From: Sphingomonas sp. UNC305MFCol5.2
GTDB taxonomy: Bacteria; Pseudomonadota; Alphaproteobacteria; Sphingomonadales; Sphingomonadaceae
DNA length: 64,000 bases
Assembly: GCF_000712135.1 (NCBI RefSeq)
Contig: NZ_JOOE01000001.1
Coordinates: 682,001 to 746,000 of the forward strand
Direction: 5' to 3'
A model generated the notes under the pieces. That model was not told the origin of the DNA and made no database searches. It saw nothing but the letters and a program-made list of their open reading frames with translations. The stretch's first letter is position 1, and the number at the start of each line of letters is the position of its first letter. A program made the position numbers and the translations under genes. Positions 34,239-43,630 of the stretch are shown piece by piece.

Positions 34239-35513
34239 ATGCACGACATCCGGTTCATCCGCGAAAATCCCGAGGCCTTCGACGCCGGACTGGCGAAGCG
34301 CGGGCTGGCGCCGCGTTCGGCCGAGCTGCTGGCGCTCGACGAGCGCCGCCGCGCGCTGATCACCGAGGCGCAGGTGGCGCAGGCGCGCCGCAACGAAGTC
34401 TCCAAGGCAATCGGTGCCGCCAAGGCACGCCGCGACGATCCCACCGACCTGATGGCAGAAGTTGCCGCGCTCAAGGAGCGCATGCCGGCGATCGACGCCG
34501 AGGAGAAAGCGGTCGGCGCCGAGCTTACAGGCGCGCTGGCTGCGATCCCCAATTTACCACTCGCCGACGTGCCCAAGGGCGCCGACGAGGAAGACAACGC
34601 ACTGATCCACGAGCGCGGCACGCCGCCCTCCTTCACCTTCGAAGCGAAGGAACATGACGCGATCGGCCCCGCGTTCGGGCTCGACTTCGAGACCGGCGCG
34701 CTGCTGTCGGGCTCACGCTTCACCTTCGTGCGCGGCAGCGCCGCCCGGCTCCACCGCGCCCTCGGCCAGTTCATGCTCGACACGCTCACCCGCGAGCACG
34801 GCTTCGAGGAAGCGGTCGTCCCCCTGCTCGTCCGCGACGAAACCATGTTCGGCACCGGCCAGCTCCCCAAGTTCGCCGAGGACAGCTTCCAGACCACCGA
34901 CGGCCGCTGGCTGATCCCGACCTCGGAGGTCAGCCTCACCAACACGGTGCGCGAGCAGATCCTGCCCGAGGAGATGCTGCCGCTGCGCTTCACGGCGCTC
35001 TCACCCTGTTTCCGCTCGGAAGCCGGTTCCGCGGGGCGCGACACGCGCGGCTATATCCGCCAGCACCAGTTCGAGAAGGTCGAGATGGTCTCGATCACCA
35101 CGCCCGACCAGTCCGAGGACGAGCACGAGCGGATGACCGCCTGCGCGGAAGACATCCTGACAAAGCTCGGCCTCGCCTTCCGCCGCATGAAGCTCTGCAC
35201 CGGCGACATGGGCTTCTCGGCCGCGCGCACCTACGACCTCGAAGTGTGGCTTCCCGGCCAGGCGCGCTATCGCGAAATCTCCAGCGTCTCGACCTGCACC
35301 GATTTCCAGGCCCGCCGGATGAACGCGCGCTATCGCCCCGAGAGCGAGAAGGCGACACGCTTCGTCCACACGCTCAACGGCTCGGGCCTCGCCGTCGGCC
35401 GGACGCTGGTCGCCGTGATCGAGAACTACCAGCAGGAGGACGGCGCCGTGGCGGTGCCCGAAGCACTCCAGCCCTATCTCGGCGGCCTCAACCGACTCGA
35501 ACCGCTGCGCTGA
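34239..35513 (+). CDS. serS: seryl-tRNA synthetase
   Basis: A 424-residue class II synthetase charging tRNA-Ser. The N terminus [22 protein letters not shown] leads into the tRNA-binding coiled coil (~25-100). Motif 2 is visible in [25 protein letters not shown] and motif 3 in [19 protein letters not shown] 34239 gives the normal length. Its stop overlaps the surE start (TGATG), giving a serS-surE-nlpD-like transcript. Confidence 0.97.
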   Translation: MHDIRFIRENPEAFDAGLAKRGLAPRSAELLALDERRRALITEAQVAQARRNEVSKAIGAAKARRDDPTDLMAEVAALKERMPAIDAEEKAVGAELTGALAAIPNLPLADVPKGADEEDNALIHERGTPPSFTFEAKEHDAIGPAFGLDFETGALLSGSRFTFVRGSAARLHRALGQFMLDTLTREHGFEEAVVPLLVRDETMFGTGQLPKFAEDSFQTTDGRWLIPTSEVSLTNTVREQILPEEMLPLRFTALSPCFRSEAGSAGRDTRGYIRQHQFEKVEMVSITTPDQSEDEHERMTACAEDILTKLGLAFRRMKLCTGDMGFSAARTYDLEVWLPGQARYREISSVSTCTDFQARRMNARYRPESEKATRFVHTLNGSGLAVGRTLVAVIENYQQEDGAVAVPEALQPYLGGLNRLEPLR

Positions 35514-36277
35514 TGCGCATCCTGCTCACCAACGACGACGGCATCCACGCGCGCGGCCTTGGCGTCCTCGAACGCATCGCGCGGACGATCTCCGACGACA
35601 TCACGATCGTCGCCCCTGCCGAAGAGCAATCGGGCAAGAGCCGCTCCCTCACCCTGACCGAGCCGTTCCGCGTCCGCCGCATGGGCGACGGCCGCTATGC
35701 CGTACGCGGCACCCCCACCGATTGCGTGATGTTCGCGCTCGCCGAGGCGATGAAGGATTCGCCGCCCGATCTCATCCTCTCGGGCGTCAACCGTGGCGGC
35801 AATCTCGGCGAGGATGTGAGCTATTCGGGCACCGTCTCGGCTGCGATGGAAGGCGCGCTGGCGGGCATCCGTTCGGTCGCGCTCAGCCAGCGCTACGAGC
35901 ACACCGGCATGGGCGATCAGGTACCGTTCGACACTGCCGAGGCATGGGGCGAACGCGCGCTCAAGCCGCTGCTCGACGCGCCCTGGGCGCCGCGGACCCT
36001 GGTCAACATCAACTTCCCGCCGGTCCCGCCCGAAGCGGTAAGGGGTATCAAGCCCGTCGCGCAGGGCCTGCGCGATTATGGCCGGGTCGGGCTCGACAAG
36101 CGCGTCGATCCGCGCGGCTTTCCTTATTACTGGCTCGCGATGAGCCGGCTGCCACACACGCCGGATCCGGACACCGATCTGGAGGCGATCGAGCAGGGCT
36201 GGATCACGGTGACGCCGCTGCACCTCGATCTCACTCACCGCAACTCGCTGGAAAGTCTCAAGTCAGTCTATTGTTAA
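35513..36277 (+). CDS. surE: 5'/3'-nucleotidase SurE
   Basis: A 254-residue metal-dependent nucleotidase acting on nucleoside monophosphates and short polyphosphates. The metal site [15 protein letters not shown] is at the N terminus, followed by VNRGGNLGEDVSYSGTVSAAMEG, the diagnostic SurE core. It overlaps serS by one base and is 47 bp upstream of an NlpD-like gene. This keeps the surE-nlpD link known from gammaproteobacteria, without pcm between them. Confidence 0.96.
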   Translation: MRILLTNDDGIHARGLGVLERIARTISDDITIVAPAEEQSGKSRSLTLTEPFRVRRMGDGRYAVRGTPTDCVMFALAEAMKDSPPDLILSGVNRGGNLGEDVSYSGTVSAAMEGALAGIRSVALSQRYEHTGMGDQVPFDTAEAWGERALKPLLDAPWAPRTLVNINFPPVPPEAVRGIKPVAQGLRDYGRVGLDKRVDPRGFPYYWLAMSRLPHTPDPDTDLEAIEQGWITVTPLHLDLTHRNSLESLKSVYC

Positions 36278-36324
36278 GCATCCCTGTTTCCCTTATTAAA
36301 TTTTCAGGGGTGAGGGGGTTCGCA

Positions 36325-37386
36325 ATGCACCGGATGGGGGCACTGCTGTTCGGCGTCATATTGATGTCGGGCTGCATACCGGCTGAGGCCGGGCGCGAAG
36401 CGCGCAGTTATGATGCGCCGGAGCAAAATCGGCCACAGGAGCAATTCGAGCGCCGTTCGCTCGATCAGGACGTGCGCGCGCTGCCCGCGCCACCTCCTGC
36501 CTGGGAGGCGCGTCGCGTCACCGCCGATGCGCGGCAGGTGACGAGTTCGACTTATGTCGTGCAATCGGGCGATTCGCTTCGTTCGATCGCGGCCAAAACC
36601 GGTGCCGGCTCCGAGGCGATCGCCCGTGCCAACAACCTCGCCGCCCCCTTCGTCATCCAGCCGGGCCAACGGCTCAGCATCCCCGGCGGCCGCTATCACC
36701 TCGTCCGCGGCGGCGAGACCGGCATCGCGATCGCCCGCGCCTACGGCGTGCAATGGTCGAACGTCGTGTCGGCCAATGCGCTCGAGGAACCCTATATCCT
36801 GCGCACCGGCCAGCGGCTGTTGATCCCGAGCGCACGCCCCGAGACGATCGAGGAACGCGCGGCACGCTTCCATCTCGACATCGACGACATCCTTACCGGC
36901 GGCGAACCCGCGCTGGCGGCCAATGCCAAGCCCGCCAAACCGACCGCCTCCTCGGCACGCGTGCTCCCTGCGACCACGCCGGTCGCGACGCCGGTCACGC
37001 GTGTGGCAAGCCTGTTCGCCTGGCCGGTAAAGGGCTCGATCGTGAAGCGCTTCGGCCCCGGCAAGAGCGGTGAGCGGAACGACGGCATCAAGATCGCCGT
37101 CCCGCTCGACACGCCCGTCCTTGCCGCCGCCGACGGCGTGGTGGCCTATGTCGGCAGCGACGTCCCGGCGCTCGGCGGCCTCGTCATTGTCAAGCACGGC
37201 AATGCCACCACCACGGTCTATGGCCATGCCGGACAATTGCTTGTGCAGCGAGGCCAATCGGTGAAGAAAGGCCAGATGATTGCGCTCTCCGGCAATTCGG
37301 GATTCGCCGACCGACCCGAACTCCATTTCGAAATCCGCCAGGGGCGCACGCCGGTCGATCCGGTATCGAGGCTGCCCGCGCGCTAG
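36325..37386 (+). CDS. NlpD-like LysM/LytM lipoprotein, metal site degenerate
   Basis: A 353-residue lipoprotein (lipobox LMSGC, C17). It has two LysM peptidoglycan-binding repeats (~76-119 and 124-167), a proline/alanine linker, and a C-terminal LytM/M23 domain (~239-346). In the metal site N252 and K256 replace the histidine and aspartate of H-x3-D, and E332 replaces the first histidine of HxH; H334 remains. It should therefore not be an active endopeptidase. It resembles NlpD/EnvC activators of cell-division amidases. The position just after surE supports an NlpD-type role. The partner amidase is not in the window. Confidence 0.85.
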   Translation: MHRMGALLFGVILMSGCIPAEAGREARSYDAPEQNRPQEQFERRSLDQDVRALPAPPPAWEARRVTADARQVTSSTYVVQSGDSLRSIAAKTGAGSEAIARANNLAAPFVIQPGQRLSIPGGRYHLVRGGETGIAIARAYGVQWSNVVSANALEEPYILRTGQRLLIPSARPETIEERAARFHLDIDDILTGGEPALAANAKPAKPTASSARVLPATTPVATPVTRVASLFAWPVKGSIVKRFGPGKSGERNDGIKIAVPLDTPVLAAADGVVAYVGSDVPALGGLVIVKHGNATTTVYGHAGQLLVQRGQSVKKGQMIALSGNSGFADRPELHFEIRQGRTPVDPVSRLPAR

Positions 37387-37392
37387 CCCCGA

Positions 37393-38400
37393 ATGGCCAT
37401 GCTCCCGCCCGCGACGCTCAAGCGCAAGTCGAGCCTCCCGGTCTGGGTGTCGATCGCGTGGCGGGTGCTGGCCGTGCTGGGGTTGCTTTCGCTCGCCGTG
37501 GGAGTCCACTGGATCGAACGCGATGGGCTGAAGGACACTGCCGACGGTCACGTCAGCTTCCTCGACATTCTCTATTTCACTTCGATCTCGGTCACGACGA
37601 CGGGCTATGGCGACATCGTGCCGGTCAGCAATTCGGCGCGGATGTTCGACGCGTTCGTGGTCACGCCGATCCGCGTCTTCGTGGTGCTGCTCTTCCTCGG
37701 CACCGCCTATAATTTCGTGCTCAAGCGCACTTGGGACAAATGGCGTATGGCAGTGATCCAGCGGACCCTTTCCGGGCACATCATCGTCGCCGGCTACGGC
37801 ACCACCGGGTCGGAAACCGTCGACGAACTGATCGCACGCGGCACCGACCCGGGCCACATCGTCGTGATCGACACCAGCGAGAGCAATCTAGCCGGCGCGA
37901 AGGCATGCGGCTGCATCGTCCTCCAGGGCGATGCGACGCGCGACCAGATCCTCAAGGACGTCCGGATCGAAAGCGCCGAGTCGCTGATCGTATGCGCGGG
38001 CCGCGACGACACCTCGATTCTGATCACCCTCACGGCCCGTCACCTCGCCCCCGCGATCCCGATCAGCGTGATCGTCCGCAACGAAGATAACGAGCTGCCC
38101 GCGCGCGCTGCCGGTGCCACCACCGTGGTCAATCCGGTCAGCTTCGCCGGGCTATTGCTCGCCAGCTCGTGCCAGGGCCCGCATCTGTCCGAATATCTGA
38201 TGGACCTCGCCTCGTTCCACGGCGAGGTCGAGCTGTCCGAGCGGCCAGTGCGCGGCGAGGAAGTCGGCAAGCCGCTCGCCGCGATCCAGACCGGCCTCGG
38301 CCTGCGCATCTATCGCAATGGAGTCGCCCATGGCCACAAGGCGCCCGAAGCGGCGGCGTTGATGGCCGGCGATCAGATCGTCGAGATCATCACCGGCTAA
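37393..38400 (+). CDS. two-TM potassium channel with TrkA-N (RCK) domain
   Basis: A 335-residue channel subunit. Two membrane helices flank a pore loop whose filter is TTGYGD (residues 69-74). A Rossmann-type RCK domain follows (GHIIVAGYGTTGSETVDELI), then a TrkA-C-like tail. It should form tetrameric potassium channels gated by a cytosolic ligand. Start is ATG 37393, six bases after the NlpD-like stop; ATG 37399 is possible. Its 3' end overlaps the convergent acetyltransferase gene by 11 bp. Confidence 0.92.
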   Translation: MAMLPPATLKRKSSLPVWVSIAWRVLAVLGLLSLAVGVHWIERDGLKDTADGHVSFLDILYFTSISVTTTGYGDIVPVSNSARMFDAFVVTPIRVFVVLLFLGTAYNFVLKRTWDKWRMAVIQRTLSGHIIVAGYGTTGSETVDELIARGTDPGHIVVIDTSESNLAGAKACGCIVLQGDATRDQILKDVRIESAESLIVCAGRDDTSILITLTARHLAPAIPISVIVRNEDNELPARAAGATTVVNPVSFAGLLLASSCQGPHLSEYLMDLASFHGEVELSERPVRGEEVGKPLAAIQTGLGLRIYRNGVAHGHKAPEAAALMAGDQIVEIITG

Positions 38401-39154
38401 GGCTCTCCCGCGCCTCGTCGCATTCCTCGCAGCCTTCGGAGCCATGCAGAAAGACCAAAGGGTCCGCCTGCACGCGCGGCACCGCCACCCGGATCAGATC
38501 CTCCACGTCGAACAGCCGGGAATCCGCGTTGCCGATCCGCCCCTCGCACTGGAGCCCCTCGGCGCGAAGCCAGTCGTCGGCGAGCGCGAATTTCTCGCAG
38601 CAGCTGTCATTCTCGCCATAGTCCACGCGCACGCCGTCGGCGCGGGTATAGTGATAGTCGCTGCGATAGGGCGCGCCGCCCAGCAATTCGGCCAGATGCA
38701 GCATCGTATTGGCATCGTGACCCACGCCGAGCAGCAGGATCTGGCCGCCCGCCTCGCGGATTCGGTCGATCGCGCTTCCTGGCGCCGCGGGCGGCAACAC
38801 GAACGGGCCGCCCGTGATCCACTCGGCCTCGGGCCCGATCGCCGCCACCGCATCGAAATGCGCGCTGCGCACCACCCCGGGCTGCTGCCAGAACAGCGAC
38901 GGCACGATCCCCAGATCCTCGCGATTGGCCGTCGTGGCGGGATCGAAAGGCAGATCGTCCTCGCCGGTAGCCGAGGGCATTGCCAGGGTCCCTTCCGGCC
39001 CCAGCGCCGCGCGCAGCGCCGCAATCAGGCCCAGTGGTCCGCCCTCCACCGGCCGCACCGCACGGAAGCTCGAATGCACCAGCAGCACACCGCCCTCGCG
39101 AACCCCGAGCGCGCGAAGCTGGGCTACCAATTCGGCCTGACTCGTCACTTTCAT
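38390..39154 (-). CDS. AAC(3) family N-acetyltransferase-like protein
   Basis: A 254-residue protein of the Antibiotic_NAT family (aminoglycoside 3-N-acetyltransferases and YokD). The active-site helix GVGHDANTMLHLAE and the segment VLLVHSSFRAV are conserved. The usual RSxHPxxS loop reads RSAHFDAVAA, missing the proline and serine, and the C terminus ends in a CEEC cluster. Chromosomal members often do not confer resistance, so the substrate should not be assumed to be an aminoglycoside. It starts 36 bp from the divergent DUF486 gene. Confidence 0.82.
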   Translation of the reverse strand: MKVTSQAELVAQLRALGVREGGVLLVHSSFRAVRPVEGGPLGLIAALRAALGPEGTLAMPSATGEDDLPFDPATTANREDLGIVPSLFWQQPGVVRSAHFDAVAAIGPEAEWITGGPFVLPPAAPGSAIDRIREAGGQILLLGVGHDANTMLHLAELLGGAPYRSDYHYTRADGVRVDYGENDSCCEKFALADDWLRAEGLQCEGRIGNADSRLFDVEDLIRVAVPRVQADPLVFLHGSEGCEECDEARESLSR

Positions 39155-39190
39155 GCTTGACCCTCATTCTGCCGCGGCGATGGTTCCGCC

Positions 39191-39556
39191 ATGCCAGCAA
39201 ATCTCTTCGCCAACATCCTGCCGATCCTCATGCTGATCGTCTCGAATATCTTCATGACCTTCGCCTGGTACGGCCATCTCCGCTTCAAAGCCGTGCCGCT
39301 GATCCTCGTGATCCTGGTGAGCTGGCTGATCGCGCTTCCCGAATATCTCCTCGCCGTCCCCGCCAATCGCTGGGGCAGCAATGTCTATTCGGCGGCGCAG
39401 CTCAAGGGGATGCAGGAAGTGATCACCCTCGCGGTGTTCGCGGCCTTCTCGATCCTCTATCTCGGTCAGAAGATCACGGTGAACCATCTGATCGGCTTCG
39501 CGCTGATCGCGGCCGGGGCGTTCTTCCTGTTCCGGGCGCCGGTGATCGCAACCTAG
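39191..39556 (+). CDS. DUF486 family small membrane protein
   Basis: A 121-residue protein with four membrane helices, related to the small multidrug resistance/DMT fold. FMTFAWYGHLRFK and SWLIALPEYLLAVPANRWG are family-characteristic, as is LIGFALIAAGAFFLF at the C terminus. No transported substrate is known for the family. Its end overlaps the convergent DUF1761 gene by four bases. Confidence 0.9.
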   Translation: MPANLFANILPILMLIVSNIFMTFAWYGHLRFKAVPLILVILVSWLIALPEYLLAVPANRWGSNVYSAAQLKGMQEVITLAVFAAFSILYLGQKITVNHLIGFALIAAGAFFLFRAPVIAT

Positions 39557-39957
39557 GCCAGCAGACCGAAGATCGCCCCCATCACCAGATAGACCGTGAT
39601 CCAATAGCCCGCGTCGATGAAGAACAGCGACCGCGGCTGGCGCGAGAACAGATAGTTCACGCCGAACGAGGTCGCGACGAAGCCGACGCCGATGATCGCC
39701 GCGACCACCAGCGAATAATGCAGCCCCAATGGCGCGTCATAGGTCTGATAGAGATGGTCGAGCATGAACGCCGCGACCAGATTGAGCACGAAGGTCGTGC
39801 CGAAGATCAGCGCCATGTTGGCGCCGGCCGCGCTCTCCGGCGTGATCCCGCGCGCTTTCATCCACGCTTTTCCGAACAACGGCCCATACCAGAGTCCGCC
39901 CACCAGGAAGCCAGCAAGCGCCGCCAGCACGATCGCAATCCAATGAAAATGCATCAT
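39553..39957 (-). CDS. DUF1761 family membrane protein
   Basis: A 134-residue protein with about four membrane helices, beginning MMHFHWIAIVLAALAGFLVGGLWYGPLFGKAW, which has the GxxWYGPxFGKxW signature of DUF1761. Function unknown. It is transcribed away from rimO and convergently with DUF486. Confidence 0.88.
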   Translation of the reverse strand: MMHFHWIAIVLAALAGFLVGGLWYGPLFGKAWMKARGITPESAAGANMALIFGTTFVLNLVAAFMLDHLYQTYDAPLGLHYSLVVAAIIGVGFVATSFGVNYLFSRQPRSLFFIDAGYWITVYLVMGAIFGLLA

Positions 39958-40045
39958 CCCCTCCCCTGTCCTGCAGGAACGTGAAGGTACTTCGGAAACC
40001 CCCGGCTAGCAATTTGCGCGAAAAAGCCTATGTCGCCCGCCAATC

Positions 40046-41374
40046 ATGGCAACCAAACTCCCTGAGTCCCCTCGCATAGGGATGGTGTCGCTCGGCTGTC
40101 CGAAGAACCTCGTCGACAGCGAACGCATCCTCACCAAGCTGCGCAGCGACGGTTATGCGATGTCCCCCGATTATCAGGGCGCCGACATCGTATTGGTCAA
40201 CACCTGCGGCTTTCTCGATTCAGCCAAGGAAGAGTCGCTCGAAGCGATCGGCGAGGCGATCGCGGAGAACGGCCGCGTCATCGTCACCGGCTGCATGGGC
40301 AAGGAAGCAGAAGTCATTCGCGCGCGCTTCCCCAACGTCCTCGCGGTCACCGGCGCGCACCAGTACGAGGAAGTCGTCGGCGCGGTCCACGATGCAGCGC
40401 CGATGCCGCCCTCGCCCTACGTCAACCTCGTCCCCGATGCCGGGCTCAAGCTTACGCCGCGCCACTACAGCTATCTGAAGATTTCCGAGGGCTGCAACCA
40501 TCGCTGCGCCTTCTGCATCATTCCCAGCCTGCGCGGCGATCTCGTCAGCCGCCGCCCCGACGCGATCCTGCGCGAGGCGGAGAAGCTCGTCGACGCGGGG
40601 ACGAAGGAACTGCTGGTCATCAGCCAGGACACGTCTGCGTACGGCGTCGACATCCGCAAGGAGCCGCGGATGTGGAAGGGGCAGGAAATCGTCCCCCACA
40701 TGACCGATCTCGCCCGCGAGCTCGGCAAGATCGCGCCCTGGGTGCGTCTCCATTACGTCTACCCCTATCCGCATGTCGATCAGGTCATCCCTTTGATGGC
40801 CGAGGGGCTGGTGCTCCCCTATCTCGACATCCCGTTCCAGCATGCCTCGCCCGCCGTTCTCCGCCGCATGCGCCGCCCCGCCAACGAGGCGAAGGTGCTC
40901 GAGCGGCTGCGCGGCTGGCGCGCAATCGCGCCGGACATCACGGTCCGTTCGACCTTCGTCGTCGGCTTCCCCGGCGAGACCGAGGAGGATTTCCAGTATC
41001 TCCTCGACTGGCTCGACGAGGCCCAGCTCGACCGCGTCGGCGCCTTCCGCTTCGAGCCGGTCGAGGGCGCATCGGCGAACAGCCTGCCCGATCCGGTGCC
41101 CGAAGAGGTCAAGGAAGAGCGCTACGCCCGGGTGATGGAGAAGACCGCGGCGATCTCCGCCGCCAAGCTCCAGGCCAAGGTCGGCCGCACGCTCGAGGTG
41201 ATCATCGACGAAGTCGGCGAGGACGGCGCGACCGGCCGTAGCCAGGCCGACGCCCCCGAGATCGACGGCGAGGTCTTCCTGCGCGACGCGGGACATCTCA
41301 AGCAGGGCGACATCGTCAGCGTCTCGATCGAGGATGCCGACGAGCACGATCTCTACGGCGTGCCGCTCGCCTGA
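40046..41374 (+). CDS. rimO: ribosomal protein S12 methylthiotransferase
   Basis: A 442-residue radical SAM enzyme that adds a methylthio group to aspartate 89 (E. coli numbering) of ribosomal protein S12. The N-terminal MTTase domain has three cluster cysteines (SLGCPKN, NTCGFLD, VTGCMGK). The radical SAM motif is [16 protein letters not shown]-terminal TRAM domain follows. [10 protein letters not shown] and GDLVSRR support RimO over MiaB. It stands alone as a transcription unit. Confidence 0.96.
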   Translation: MATKLPESPRIGMVSLGCPKNLVDSERILTKLRSDGYAMSPDYQGADIVLVNTCGFLDSAKEESLEAIGEAIAENGRVIVTGCMGKEAEVIRARFPNVLAVTGAHQYEEVVGAVHDAAPMPPSPYVNLVPDAGLKLTPRHYSYLKISEGCNHRCAFCIIPSLRGDLVSRRPDAILREAEKLVDAGTKELLVISQDTSAYGVDIRKEPRMWKGQEIVPHMTDLARELGKIAPWVRLHYVYPYPHVDQVIPLMAEGLVLPYLDIPFQHASPAVLRRMRRPANEAKVLERLRGWRAIAPDITVRSTFVVGFPGETEEDFQYLLDWLDEAQLDRVGAFRFEPVEGASANSLPDPVPEEVKEERYARVMEKTAAISAAKLQAKVGRTLEVIIDEVGEDGATGRSQADAPEIDGEVFLRDAGHLKQGDIVSVSIEDADEHDLYGVPLA

Positions 41375-41451
41375 TTTTCCGCCCTTCATCGGCACGGAGG
41401 GCTGTTTTCCAGAGCATCTCGACCTAGATCTCCGCGCGAAGGAGAATCCAG

Positions 41452-42132
41452 ATGCGTCCTCTCTTGTTCCTCGCGCTCACGATGCTCGCCGCGCCGCTTC
41501 CCGCGGCCGCGCAGTCTGGCGGCACCGCGCATCTCTATGCCTATAGGCTCAGCGACAAGCCGGCCTTCGAGGCGGGGTATCGCAAGCATCTCGAATGGCA
41601 TGCCCGGATCGGCGACAAGCTCGTCTGGTACGCCTGGTACGTGACAGCCGGCGATCGCGCGGGCGCCTTTGTCGACGGCACGTTCGGCACCACGCCCGAG
41701 CGCCTCGCGAATCGCCCTCGCGTCGAGGAAGACGGCGCCGACTTCCGCGCCAACGCGGCGGCCTATGCCGCGGCGATCGGCAACGAAGGCTGGGAGCTGT
41801 GGCGCGAGGCCAGCCAGGCCCAGCCGCTCGAACAGCGAAAGCCACAAGCGCTCGTGCAGGTTCACGCGATCGCCGTGACCGACGCAAAGCGATTCGAGGC
41901 CGCATTGCTCGCCCGGCCGATCACCGGTGCGAGCTGGTATCGCGGCATCGGCGAGACGCCCACGCCCTATCTGCTCATCGCTCCTGTCGCGACCGCCGAT
42001 ACGAAGCCCGATCTCGCCGCTTTGCTCGGCGCCGATCACCCCGCACTCGCATTCGCGCGCGCCGTTCGTTCGGAGGCATGGACCTATGCCCCGCGCCTCG
42101 CACTGCTCCCGGGTGAGCCGCTCGCCCCCTGA
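41452..42132 (+). CDS. exported protein with two similar halves, unknown function
   Basis: A 226-residue protein with a signal peptide (MRPLLFLALTMLAAPLPAAAQ). AAGGAG precedes ATG 41452. The two halves (about 25-115 and 125-215) share a pattern of a beta-strand, a helix starting at a KxFEA-type motif (KPAFEAGY, AKRFEAAL) and an aromatic strand with W-Y. This suggests two ferredoxin-like modules as in NIPSNAP/ABM proteins. That fold is an inference. No catalytic motif is evident. Confidence 0.7.
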   Translation: MRPLLFLALTMLAAPLPAAAQSGGTAHLYAYRLSDKPAFEAGYRKHLEWHARIGDKLVWYAWYVTAGDRAGAFVDGTFGTTPERLANRPRVEEDGADFRANAAAYAAAIGNEGWELWREASQAQPLEQRKPQALVQVHAIAVTDAKRFEAALLARPITGASWYRGIGETPTPYLLIAPVATADTKPDLAALLGADHPALAFARAVRSEAWTYAPRLALLPGEPLAP

Positions 42133-42235
42133 GCCATGCCCCGTGGGCAAGGCTGCCGGTCATCATCGAAAGAGCGGCCGGGATGACGCCGCCGAAAGGC
42201 TGGCCTAAGCTCGGGCGGTCCATTCCGGAGGCCCG

Positions 42236-43630
42236 ATGTTCCGCACCCTGCTCGCCGCCCTGCTCGTCGCCACCCCGGCTGCCGCCCAGCAGCTCACCCC
42301 CGCCGAAACCACCAAGGTCGATACGATCGTCGCCGATGCGCTGAAATCATCGGGCGTCCCCTCCGCCTCGGTCGCGATCGTCCGCGACGGCAAGATCGTC
42401 TTCGCCAAAGCCTATGGCGATCAAGGCCCGGGGATGAAGGCCACCAGCGCCGACGCCAAATACCAGATCGCCTCGGTCTCCAAGCAATTCACCGCCGCCG
42501 CGCTCCTGCTGCTCGAGGATGAAGGCAAGCTCAGCCTCGACGACAAGGTCTCGAAATGGGTGCCCGGCATCACCGGCGCCGAGCGGATCAGCGTCCGCCA
42601 GCTGCTCAGCCACACTGCCGGCATTCAGGATTACTGGCCGCAGGACTATGATTTCGCGGCGATGGAGAAGCCGGTCACGCCGCAGCAGATCCTCGATCGC
42701 TGGGCGAAGAAGCCGCTTGATTTCGAACCTGGGACCGCGTGGCAATATTCGAACACCGGCTATGTCGTCGCCGGCATGATCATTGAGAAGGCTTCGGGCA
42801 TGAAGCTGCTCGATTATCTCCAGAAGAAGATCCTCAAGCCGCTCGGCATGCAGGCGATGGATCAGGATTATGCCGTCGGAAAGGGCTTTCCGCAGGGCAC
42901 GCACCGCTTCGCGCTCGGCCCCGTGCGTCCGGCAAAGCCCGCCGCGCACGGATGGCTCTGGGCGGCGGGCGAACTGGCCATGTCGGCCAGCGACCTCGCC
43001 AAATGGGACATCGCCCGGATCGACCGGAAAATCCTCTCGCCGGAAGATTGGGCGGCACAGGAGACCGAAGTGAAGCTCGCCGACGGCAGCGGCACGCATT
43101 ACGGCCTCGGCGTGGCATTGGGGAGGCGCGAAGGAACGCCGGTGGTCGAGCATGGCGGCGAGGCCGTCGGCTTCCTATCGGAGAATTTCGTGCTGCCCGA
43201 AAAGCGCTTCGCAGTGGTCGCTCTGGTCAACGCCGATTTCGGCGGCGCGCCAGGCGATATCACGACCGACATCACCAATCTCTTCTACCCGATCACCCCG
43301 CCGCAGCCCGTGGCCAGCCTCGATCAGCAGCGCGACGCGCTCGCCCGGAACCTGTTCGACCAGTTGCGCACCGGCAAGCTTGACCGCGCGTTGCTCACCG
43401 AAGACGCCAATTACTATTTCACGCCCCAGGCGACTGCCGACTATCACGACAGCCTCGCCCCGCTCGGCGATCCGGCACGCTTCACGCCGCTCGGCAAGCC
43501 GCGGCTGCGCGGCGGCTTCGTCAACCGCAACTACGAGATCGTCTATGACGGCAAGCGGCTGATCGCGATCACTTATGCCGAGCCGGGCGCACAGGGGAAA
43601 TTCGAGCAGTTCCTGGTCCAGCCGCGTTGA
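42236..43630 (+). CDS. exported serine hydrolase, beta-lactamase/class C (S12) family
   Basis: A 464-residue protein with a signal peptide ending PAAAQ. Catalytic motifs are S80-x-x-K83 (ASVSKQF), Y171-S172-N173 (WQYSNTGY) and HGGE near residue 305. After the ~340-residue catalytic domain there is a C-terminal domain resembling those fused to S12 hydrolases. Members act as D-Ala-peptidases, esterases or amidases; true beta-lactamase activity is not implied. Its TGA overlaps a TTG start of the following M14-like gene, suggesting coupled products. Confidence 0.9.
   Translation: MFRTLLAALLVATPAAAQQLTPAETTKVDTIVADALKSSGVPSASVAIVRDGKIVFAKAYGDQGPGMKATSADAKYQIASVSKQFTAAALLLLEDEGKLSLDDKVSKWVPGITGAERISVRQLLSHTAGIQDYWPQDYDFAAMEKPVTPQQILDRWAKKPLDFEPGTAWQYSNTGYVVAGMIIEKASGMKLLDYLQKKILKPLGMQAMDQDYAVGKGFPQGTHRFALGPVRPAKPAAHGWLWAAGELAMSASDLAKWDIARIDRKILSPEDWAAQETEVKLADGSGTHYGLGVALGRREGTPVVEHGGEAVGFLSENFVLPEKRFAVVALVNADFGGAPGDITTDITNLFYPITPPQPVASLDQQRDALARNLFDQLRTGKLDRALLTEDANYYFTPQATADYHDSLAPLGDPARFTPLGKPRLRGGFVNRNYEIVYDGKRLIAITYAEPGAQGKFEQFLVQPR

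Noticed and set aside
42236..43630. True beta-lactamase resistance gene
   Set aside because: SxxK, YSN and HGGE are shared by all S12-type hydrolases, and the C-terminal extra domain fits esterase or peptidase relatives better than AmpC.
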